Assembly (NCBI GenBank): GCA_937936215.1
Contig: CALGWX010000375.1
Span: 1 to 5,128 of the forward strand
Length of the DNA: 5,128 nucleotides
Source of the DNA: an uncultured Burkholderiaceae bacterium
GTDB lineage: Bacteria > Pseudomonadota > Gammaproteobacteria > Burkholderiales > Burkholderiaceae_F
Direction of reading: 5' to 3'
Part shown: one piece after another, positions 1 to 5,128 of the stretch
Layout: each line of letters opens with the position of its first letter
Numbering within the stretch: the stretch's first letter is position 1
Made by a program: the position numbers and the translations under genes
The notes under the pieces: generated by a model
Told to the model about the DNA's origin: nothing
Seen by the model: only the letters and a program-made list of their open reading frames with translations
Database searches by the model: none

Positions 1-1199
1 GCCCCCGACACCGACACCGGTCCAAAGGCGCGCGCGCGCGACAGCGCCTCCTCCACCGAGGCGCCGTTGCCCGCAAGCGTGAGCTCCACCTTGGCGATCC
101 CCCGCAGCGGGATATTCGCCGCGCCGGCCTCCGAGCCCCCCAGGCCGGCTGCGCTGCGGGACAACTCCTCCAGGCTGAGGTCCGGGCTGCGCACGTTGCC
201 GCTCAGCCGCCAGCCGCGCCCGTCCTTGACCAACGTCGCCGCGCCGTTCAGGTTGCCGAACGGGCCGCCGACGCTGAAGCTGTCGACCTTGACCTCCCCG
301 GCACGAAACTCGCCTTGGGCCGTGGCCTCCGGCCAAGCGACGGGCGGGCCGAAGCCGGCCACCCACTTGCGGGCAAACAGCGCGAAGCCGGCAGCGCCCT
401 CCGCCGAAACCGGCGGCGAGACTTCGATGTCGACGCTGCCCTCGCTGTCCAGCCGGCGCAGGCTGAGCGCCGCGGCGCCTTTCCGGCCGTCGCGCCGCAG
501 CACCGCCTGGTAGCGGCCGGGAAGCAGCACCAGGTCGGGGAAAGTCACCTCATCGAACCGGATCGTCGTCACCGCCTCCGGCAACCGCGCCGCGCCTCGC
601 ATCGACTGCAACAGGGCAAGGGCCTGCTCGCCGCTGAGCGCGACCGGCGCCACCCGGGCCTCGCCGAGCGCCCAAGACGAGGTCTGCAGCCCCTGCAGGA
701 CATCGCGCCAGTTGAAGTCCACCGCCACTTCCGGCAACCGCCAGCCGCTTTGCGCCGCGATGCCGCTGATGACCAGCCGCGGCGCCGGAGAAAAGCGGAG
801 TTCGGTGTCGGCCACCGAAACCGGAACGCCGATCGCCCGGCCGATGCGGGCTTCGACCCCGGCCGGCGAAATCGCCTCCCGGATAGGGCCGACCTGCCGC
901 CAGGACCACGCCCCCAGTGCGCCGAGAACAGCCAGGCCGGCGAGCCATTTCGCGGCTCGGATGACGTCGTCGCGATGAAAGCGGCTGACCGAGGTTTCGA
1001 GTTCCTCGGCCGCCCGCGCCCGCACCTCCTGCGTGTCGAGCCGGTCGGGAACGTTGACCGACGTGACGACGAACTCCGAACCCCCTTCCTGATCCCAGCG
1101 GCTATGCGTCGAGTCGCACTCGTAATGTGAGTACTGACTCTCGCCGGAAGACTCGGCATACCTCGTCTCTCTCAACCGGCTTCCGGTTTCTCTGGCCAT
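1..1199 (-). CDS. AsmA-family inner-membrane/periplasmic protein, 5' part only
   Basis: This reading frame stays open from ATG 1199 to the left window edge, giving about 399 residues with no stop; the C-terminus is outside the window. Residues 1-80 are polar and probably cytoplasmic. Residues 83-100 form one hydrophobic helix (AKWLAGLAVLGALGAWSW), preceded by Arg and Lys, which predicts N-in/C-out topology. Residues 104-145 (VEARIGRAIGVPVSVADTEL, then an RFSPAP/LVISG stretch) resemble the AsmA N-terminal pattern of a helix, 'GxPV', a beta-strand and 'F.P.P.L'. Residues 290-399 contain repeated beta-strand segments typical of AsmA-like bridge proteins. Family members act at the envelope, with roles in outer-membrane biogenesis or lipid transport; the role here is inferred. 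A TAG stop directly precedes the ATG and no other good start lies nearby. The ribosome site is weak (GCGGA just upstream). The 80-residue extension before the helix is unusual, because AsmA proteins normally begin at the helix. I am confident of the coding frame and fairly confident of the family, but not of the specific function. Confidence 0.75.
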   Translation of the reverse strand, partial: MARETGSRLRETRYAESSGESQYSHYECDSTHSRWDQEGGSEFVVTSVNVPDRLDTQEVRARAAEELETSVSRFHRDDVIRAAKWLAGLAVLGALGAWSWRQVGPIREAISPAGVEARIGRAIGVPVSVADTELRFSPAPRLVISGIAAQSGWRLPEVAVDFNWRDVLQGLQTSSWALGEARVAPVALSGEQALALLQSMRGAARLPEAVTTIRFDEVTFPDLVLLPGRYQAVLRRDGRKGAAALSLRRLDSEGSVDIEVSPPVSAEGAAGFALFARKWVAGFGPPVAWPEATAQGEFRAGEVKVDSFSVGGPFGNLNGAATLVKDGRGWRLSGNVRSPDLSLEELSRSAAGLGGSEAGAANIPLRGIAKVELTLAGNGASVEEALSRARAFGPVSVSG

Positions 1200-1585
1200 C
1201 TATCCGCGTTCTGTACCAAAAAGCATTACGGGGCGCGCACCGCCCAGGTTCGCGCCTCCATCGACATCCGCACTAGACGCGGGCAGTCTGCGGCCGAAAC
1301 CCTGCCCCTGCAACCAACAAAGCGACCAGCACGGCGTTCGAGCGGCCAGCCGGCCGGTGCACCGTGGCAACCTCAGTCGGTCGCCAGCGCTCGCCGCCGC
1401 GCGCCTTGCTGCGTAGGGTAGGCCGCGCTCGGCCCGGTTCGAAGCTGCCGCAGTGCCCAGTAGCGGCACCCGCCGGCCAGGGCGAGCCGACGGCCGCGCC
1501 CCTGACCGCCGTCGCCTGCAGCCTACGACTCCTCTCTGGGGCCGGGAAGACTTTGGTGTCTTTTCGCCGCAGCCCCCGCGCAGCG
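1200..1585. other. Intergenic stretch with no convincing gene
   Basis: These 386 bases separate the stop of the dehydrogenase gene from the start of the AsmA-like gene. A minus-strand open frame (1200-1469) ends directly against the ATG at 1199. Its translation is rich in Ala, Arg and Gly, has no recognisable domain and no clear start, so I do not call it. I see no tRNA, no strong terminator and no convincing sigma-70 promoter. Small symmetric elements are present, such as the 10-bp palindrome CGGTGCACCG at 1355-1364 and a five-pair inverted repeat of GGCCG and CGGCC near 1420-1435. Such elements are expected by chance at this GC content. The promoter of the AsmA-like gene probably lies here. 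Confidence 0.6.
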
Positions 1586-2715
1586 CTACAGGCTCGCATC
1601 CAGGATCCGCCGATAGTCCTCCGCCAAAGCCGGCCGCGGGTTGGTCGCGTGGCAGTGATCGCGCAACGCATTGGCGATTACCCCGTCGAACGTTTCCGCG
1701 CCGATGCCCATCGCGCGCAAACCGCCAGGCAGGCCGAGGCGTTGGTTCAGCGCCCGCAGCGCATCGGTCAGCGACGCGCCGTCACTGACGCCGAAGGCGG
1801 CCGCGATCCTGCGCACCTTGTCGGGCACGGCCGGCTCGTTGAACCGAACCACTTCCGGCAGCAGCACCGCGTTGAGGGTGCCGTGGTGCGGCCGCACCGG
1901 CAAGCCGCCCAGCGCGTGCGAAAGCGAGTGGACCGCGCCGAGTCCTTTCTGGAACGCCATCGCCCCCTGCATCGAGGCGCTCATCATCTGCCAGCGCGCC
2001 TCGCGGTCGGAGCCGTCGCGCACCGCCCGCTCGATGTGTTCGAGCGCGCGCTGCAGGCCGTCGAAGGCGATCGCATCGGCCGGCGGGTTCACCGCCCGCG
2101 ACAGGAACGTCTCGACGCAGTGCGCCACGGCGTCCATGCCGGTGGCGGCGGTCAGGCCCGGCGGCAGGCCGAGCGTCAGGCCCGGGTCGCAGACCGCCAC
2201 CTTCGGCACCAGGTGCCAGGAGTGGAAGCCCAGCTTGCGGCCGTCATCGACGATGATGATCGCGCCGCGGGCGACCTCGCTGCCGGTGCCCGCCGTGGTC
2301 GGGATCGCGATCAGCGGCGCCACCTGGCTGCCGATGCGCGGGCTGCCGCCCTCGATCGTCGCGTAGCGGGTCAGCGGCCCTTCATGCGTCGCCGCGATCG
2401 CCACCCCCTTGGCCAGATCGATCGACGAGCCGCCGCCCAGCGCGATCAGTCCGTCCGCGCCGTACTGCCGAAACTTTGCCGCCGCTTCGCGCACCGCCGC
2501 CTCGGTCGGATTGGCCGGCGTGCCGTCGTAGACGGCGAAAAGCAGATCGCCGAGCGCGTCGGCGAGCCGTTGCAGCAGACCGGACCGGCCGCGACGATGC
2601 CCCTGTCAGTGCACACCAGCGGCCGCGAGATGCCGAGCCGCGCGCATTCGGACGCAACGAGCGACAAGGCGCCGAAGTCGAACTGCACCTGGGTGATGTA
2701 CTGCACCAGCGCCAT
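1586..2715 (-). pseudogene. Iron-containing alcohol dehydrogenase, frameshifted
   Basis: This is a group III (Fe-dependent) NAD(P)-linked alcohol dehydrogenase split between two frames. The first frame starts at ATG 2715 (MALVQYITQVQFDFG...) and matches the family to about residue 44 (TDRGIVAAG). It then runs out of frame and stops at 2446, giving an 89-residue product. The second frame resumes at LLQRLADALGD and continues to TAG at 1586-1588. Removing one copy of the 5-bp repeat at 2578-2587 restores a continuous protein of 374 residues, close to the family's usual 380 or so. Repaired numbering: cofactor-binding GGGSSIDLAKG at 92-102, PTTAGTGSE at 137-145, and metal ligands D193 and H197 (GMDAVAH), H261, and H275 or H276 (PHHG), with H265 in HSLSHALGG. 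All are intact and lie after the break. The substrate cannot be told; related enzymes reduce lactaldehyde, short alcohols or semialdehydes. It could be a true pseudogene or a sequencing or assembly error. Confidence 0.85.
2578..2587. repeat. 5-bp tandem duplication at the dehydrogenase frameshift
   Basis: The plus strand reads GACCGGACCG, two adjacent copies of GACCG (CGGTC twice on the coding strand). The position is exactly where the dehydrogenase reading frame must change. With one copy, the coding strand reads GCG GCC GGT CTG CTG, giving AAGLL and joining both halves without loss or gain of residues. A single-base deletion nearby (restoring AAGPGLL) is an alternative that the sequence alone cannot exclude. 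Confidence 0.75.
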
Positions 2716-2722
2716 CGCTTTG

Positions 2723-2729
2723 CTCCCTC
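2723..2729 (-). promoter_or_regulatory. Ribosome binding site of the dehydrogenase gene
   Basis: The minus strand reads GAGGGAG, then seven bases (CAAAGCG), then ATG at 2715. This strong Shine-Dalgarno match at ideal spacing fixes the original start. It also shows that the short first frame is the true gene beginning and not a chance open frame. Confidence 0.75.
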
Positions 2730-2910
2730 GCCCGATCGGCCGCACACCGTCCGGCGACGCCGCCTTCGTGCTTCGCCACCCGCATCGACTCGGCCATTGA
2801 TGCACTCGCGATCGCGGGCCGAAGGCCGCGGCCACAAATCTCCCTCGCGGCGCCTTGCGCCAGCCGCGCCGACCAAGCCAACTTGCGCCGCCGCAGGGTC
2901 CAGCGCCGAT

Positions 2911-2930
2911 GCCGCCGCCCGGGCGACGGC
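2911..2930 (-). terminator. Terminator-like GC hairpin after pckG
   Basis: Beginning 13 bases after the pckG stop, the minus strand reads GCCGTCGC, loop CCGG, then GCGGCGGC. This forms an eight-pair stem with one G-U wobble. No T-tract follows, so it is not a classical intrinsic terminator. It could stabilise the 3' end of the mRNA or act with Rho. GC-rich hairpins also arise easily by chance in DNA of this composition. Confidence 0.3.
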
Positions 2931-2943
2931 TCGCCGCCGCGGC

Positions 2944-4782
2944 TCAGCCCGCAGGCAACGACTGCTCGAACCGGCGCCGAACTTCGGTCAGCGCCGGCGG
3001 CAGGCCATCGCTGAGCTTCTCGAACAGCTCGCCGTGCAGCGCCAGTTCGCGGCGCCACTGCGCCGGGTCGATCGCGGTGATGCGCTCGTAATCGGCGCGC
3101 GAGAAGTCGAGGCCCTTCCAGTTCAGGTCCTCGTAGCGCGGCGTCACCCCGAACAAGTGCTCGGCGCCGGCGCCCCGGCCCTCGATGCGCTCGACCATCC
3201 ACTGCAGCACGCGCATGTTCTCGGCGAAACCCGGCCACACGAAGCGGCCGGACTCGTCGGTGCGGAACCAGTTGACGCAGAACAGCTTCGGCAGCTTGGC
3301 GCCGGCGGCCTGCAGCTTCTCGCCGAGCTTCAGCCAGTGCGCGAAGTGCTCGGCCATGTTGTAGCCGCAGAACGGCAGCATCGCGAATGGGTCGCGCCGC
3401 AGCACGCCCTGCGCGCCGGCGGCGGCGGCGGTCGTCTCCGAGCCCATCGTCGCCGCCATGTAGACGCCCTCGGTCCAGTTGCGCGCCTCGGTGACCAGCG
3501 GCACGGTGTCGGAGCGCCGGCCCCCGAAGACGAAGGCGTCGATCGGCACGCCGTTCGGGTCCTCCCAGTCGACGTCGATCGACGGGCACTGCGTCGCCGC
3601 CACCGTGAAGCGGGCGTTCGGGTGCGCCGCCTTGCGACCGCAGTCCGGGGTCCAGTCCTGGCCTCGCCAGTCGATCAGGTGCGCTGGCGCCGGCCCCATG
3701 CCCTCCCACCACACGTCGCCGTCGTCGGTCAGCGCGACATTGGTGAAGATGACGTTCTCGTGCAGCATCGCCATCGCGTTGCGGTTGCTCTTCTCGCTGG
3801 TGCCCGGCGCGACGCCGAAGCAGCCGTACTCCGGGTTGATCGCGTACAGGCGGCCGTCCTCGTGCGGCTTGATCCAGGCAATGTCCTCGCCGATCGTGGT
3901 CACCCGCCAGCCGTCGAACGCCGGCGGCGGGATCAGCATCGCGAAGTTGGTCTTGCCGCAGGCCGACGGGAAGGCCGCGGCGATGTGGTACTTCCTGCCC
4001 TGCGGCGTCGTCACGCCGAGGATCAGCATGTGCTCGGCGAGCCAGCCCTGGTCGCGGCCCATGTACGAGGCGATGCGCAGCGCCAGGCACTTCTTGCCGA
4101 GCAAGGCGTTGCCGCCGTAGCCGGAGCCGAAGCTCCAGATCTCGCGCGTCTTCGGAAAGTGGACGATGTACTTGGTCGCATTGCACGGCCACGGCACGTC
4201 CTTCTCGCCTGGCGCCAGCGGCTTGCCGACCGAGTGCACGCAGGGCACGAACTCGCCCGACTCGCCGAGGATGTCGTAGACGACCCGGCCCATCCGGGTC
4301 ATCAGCCGCATGTTCACGACCACGTAGGGGCTGTCGCTGACCTCCACGCCGATGTGCGAGATGTGCGACCCGAGCGGCCCCATCGAAAATGGGATCACGT
4401 ACATCGTGCGTCCGCGCATGCAGCCGGCGAACAGACCGTTCAGCGTGGCGCGCATCTGCGTCGGATCCATCCAGTTGTTGGTTGGCCCGGCCTCGCGCGC
4501 GGTGTCGGTGCAGATGAAGGTGCGGTCCTCGACGCGCGCGACGTCCGAGGGATCGGAACGGGCAAGGAACGAATTGGGCCGCTTGGCCGGATTCAGCCGG
4601 ATCAGTGTGCCCGTGCGGACCATCTCCTCGCACAGGCGCTCGGATTCCTGCGCCGAGCCGTCGCACCAGACGACGCGGTCGGGCTGCGTCAGGCGCGCGA
4701 TCGACGCGACCCACTCGACCAGCTTCCTGTTCCGGACATACGCTGGGGCGTTGACGCTGTAGTCGGATGGCACTGCGCTCAT
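2944..4782 (-). CDS. pckG: Phosphoenolpyruvate carboxykinase (GTP)
   Basis: This is a complete cytosolic enzyme of 612 residues, within the usual range for GTP-type PEP carboxykinase (about 600-620). It interconverts oxaloacetate plus GTP with PEP, GDP and CO2, at the entry to gluconeogenesis. The signature P-loop FPSACGKTN is at residues 271-279, with the family's reactive cysteine at C275. The second nucleotide/metal motif is GEDIAW at 298-303. The conserved GYGGNALLGKKCLALR segment is at 221-236, and K231, H251 and D300 match the manganese ligands known from the animal enzymes. INPEYGCFGVAPGTS is at 315-329, and the guanine-binding region FVWPGFAENMR is at 514-524. The start at 4782 follows a good ribosome site. 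An in-frame extension to 4866 exists but has no such site and no family match. The csp terminator and a 272-base gap upstream suggest its own promoter. The motif variant GED, where animal enzymes have GDD, keeps the metal-binding aspartate. Identification is very secure. Confidence 0.97.
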   Translation of the reverse strand: MSAVPSDYSVNAPAYVRNRKLVEWVASIARLTQPDRVVWCDGSAQESERLCEEMVRTGTLIRLNPAKRPNSFLARSDPSDVARVEDRTFICTDTAREAGPTNNWMDPTQMRATLNGLFAGCMRGRTMYVIPFSMGPLGSHISHIGVEVSDSPYVVVNMRLMTRMGRVVYDILGESGEFVPCVHSVGKPLAPGEKDVPWPCNATKYIVHFPKTREIWSFGSGYGGNALLGKKCLALRIASYMGRDQGWLAEHMLILGVTTPQGRKYHIAAAFPSACGKTNFAMLIPPPAFDGWRVTTIGEDIAWIKPHEDGRLYAINPEYGCFGVAPGTSEKSNRNAMAMLHENVIFTNVALTDDGDVWWEGMGPAPAHLIDWRGQDWTPDCGRKAAHPNARFTVAATQCPSIDVDWEDPNGVPIDAFVFGGRRSDTVPLVTEARNWTEGVYMAATMGSETTAAAAGAQGVLRRDPFAMLPFCGYNMAEHFAHWLKLGEKLQAAGAKLPKLFCVNWFRTDESGRFVWPGFAENMRVLQWMVERIEGRGAGAEHLFGVTPRYEDLNWKGLDFSRADYERITAIDPAQWRRELALHGELFEKLSDGLPPALTEVRRRFEQSLPAG

Positions 4783-4790
4783 GTTCTTGT

Positions 4791-4796
4791 CTCCCA
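4791..4796 (-). promoter_or_regulatory. Ribosome binding site deciding the pckG start
   Basis: The minus strand reads TGGGAG, then eight bases (ACAAGAAC), then ATG at 4782. The site supports this start over the longer in-frame option at 4866, whose extra 28 residues do not resemble the family's N-terminus. Confidence 0.7.
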
Positions 4797-4885
4797 CCGG
4801 CGCAACATTCGGTGTGCCGGATGCCATGAAAGTAAGGCCGCAAGCGCCACCACGCCCCGCGGCCACCGATCAAATTCAGTGTACT

Positions 4886-4906
4886 GCCGGCCCCCAGGAG
4901 GCCGGC
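4886..4906. promoter_or_regulatory. GC-rich inverted repeat in the pckG upstream region
   Basis: GCCGGCC (4886-4892) and GGCCGGC (4900-4906) are exact inverted copies around a seven-base loop, about 100 bases before the pckG start. No T-tract follows on either strand, so a terminator is unlikely. It may be a leader hairpin or a protein site. Directly after it on the minus strand is TACACT, a possible but weak -10 element with no good -35. Function is unproven. Confidence 0.25.
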
Positions 4907-4928
4907 TCAGATGCTTCCGAGAGGTCTT

Positions 4929-4940
4929 TGACCGCGGTCA
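4929..4940. promoter_or_regulatory. 12-bp perfect palindrome, candidate operator for pckG
   Basis: TGACCGCGGTCA is a perfect palindrome about 147 bases before the pckG start, in the gap where its promoter should lie. Dimeric regulators often bind such sites. About one 12-bp palindrome is expected by chance in a window of this size, so the location is the main argument. I do not recognise a specific regulator. Confidence 0.3.
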
Positions 4941-5002
4941 GCCCTCGCGCATCTATCGACGCGCGCTCGGCCAAGAGCGTGGTCTGGCGCCAGCTGGACG
5001 AC

Positions 5003-5027
5003 AAAAAGGGCCGGTTACCCGGCCCTT
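5003..5027 (-). terminator. Intrinsic terminator of the cold-shock gene
   Basis: On the minus strand a stem AAGGGCCGG, a four-base loop GTAA and CCGGCCCTT are followed by further T residues (a TTTTT run ending at 5003). The nine-pair GC-rich stem with a T-tract begins 27 bases after the cold-shock stop codon. This is a textbook Rho-independent terminator, and it separates this unit from pckG. Confidence 0.9.
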
Positions 5028-5054
5028 GAACCGCTCAGAAGGCGTGCGCGGCCG

Positions 5055-5128
5055 TCAGCCGAGCGGCACGATTTCCACGGCCTGCGGGCCTTTTTGGCCC
5101 TGTTGCACCTGGTATTCCACGCGCTGGT
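5055..5128 (-). CDS. CspA-family cold-shock protein, C-terminal end only
   Basis: The last 23 codons of a gene entering from the right edge read QRVEYQVQQGQKGPQAVEIV, then PLG and TGA at 5055-5057. The pattern 'G-Q-[RK]-V-E-[FY]-x-V-x-x-G-x-K-G-P-Q-A' is the final beta-strands of the cold-shock domain. CspA-like proteins are about 67-70 residues and bind single-stranded RNA or DNA as chaperones or antiterminators. The RNP1 and RNP2 motifs lie outside the window, so the paralogue cannot be assigned. It is transcribed in the same direction as pckG but is closed off by its own terminator. Confidence 0.9.
   Translation of the reverse strand, partial: QRVEYQVQQGQKGPQAVEIVPLG

Noticed and set aside
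315..1130. Plus- and minus-strand open frames overlapping the AsmA-like gene (including 550-948 and 569-1159 on minus)
   Set aside because: The frame from ATG 1199 is open to the window edge and gives a membrane helix and an AsmA-like beta-rich sequence. The others are Arg/Gly-rich shadows.
1436..1445. GGTTCGAAG, resembling a tRNA T-loop
   Set aside because: The flanking bases do not form a T-stem, and no acceptor stem or anticodon arm is present on either strand.
1547..1564. AAGAC/GTCTT hairpin followed by T residues after the dehydrogenase
   Set aside because: The stem is only five pairs and the T-run is on the plus strand, where no gene leads into it. It is not a credible terminator for the minus-strand gene.
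1364..2800. A 478-residue plus-strand open frame antisense to the dehydrogenase
   Set aside because: The complementary strand encodes a clear enzyme family with intact motifs. The plus-strand translation is Arg/Ala/His-rich noise, typical of antisense frames in GC-rich DNA.
2802..2835. GC-rich hairpin (CGCGGCC/GGCCCGCG) between pckG and the dehydrogenase
   Set aside because: The stem needs a bulge, has a three-base loop and no T-tract. Such structures are expected by chance at this composition.
3479..4120. A 213-residue plus-strand open frame antisense to pckG
   Set aside because: It lies wholly within conserved pckG coding sequence. Antisense frames of this kind are common misannotations.
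4801..4860. Possible sigma-54 promoter upstream of pckG (TGGTGGCGCTTGC)
   Set aside because: The GG and GC doublets are not separated by the required ten bases.
2606..4873. A 755-residue open frame on the minus strand overlapping pckG
   Set aside because: It is an alternative-frame shadow of pckG. It is dominated by Arg, Ala and Gly, has no domain pattern, and runs across the end of pckG into the dehydrogenase gene.

Overview
The window is very GC-rich, and its codons end mostly in G or C. It reads as chromosomal DNA from a Gram-negative proteobacterium, most likely a betaproteobacterium. This rests on the GTP-type PEP carboxykinase, an AsmA-family envelope protein and a CspA-type cold-shock protein. 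The genus cannot be fixed from the sequence alone.

All four recognisable genes lie on the minus strand, so transcription runs from right to left. At the right edge (5055-5128) is the C-terminal tail of a cold-shock protein gene, followed by a clear intrinsic terminator (5003-5027). A 272-base gap then leads to pckG (2944-4782), a complete GTP-dependent phosphoenolpyruvate carboxykinase of 612 residues. This gap should hold the pckG promoter, and it contains a perfect 12-bp palindrome and a GC-rich inverted repeat. After a 228-base spacer with a terminator-like hairpin comes an iron-containing alcohol dehydrogenase gene (1586-2715). It is broken in its 44th codon region by a frameshift that coincides with a 5-bp tandem duplication. 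A 386-base stretch with no convincing gene follows. Last is the 5' part of a gene for an AsmA-family membrane protein (1-1199), which runs off the left edge.

Functionally the genes look like independent housekeeping or accessory units, not one pathway. pckG serves gluconeogenesis and the PEP-oxaloacetate node. The dehydrogenase would oxidise or reduce a small alcohol or aldehyde if intact. The AsmA-like protein would act in the envelope, and the cold-shock protein binds RNA or single-stranded DNA.

I found no mobile element, CRISPR array, tRNA or rRNA, and no evidence of a new multi-gene system. The points most worth checking are the dehydrogenase frameshift, the unusual N-terminal extension of the AsmA-like protein, and the possible control elements upstream of pckG. 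The many long open frames on the plus strand and in other minus-strand frames are shadows caused by the high GC content.
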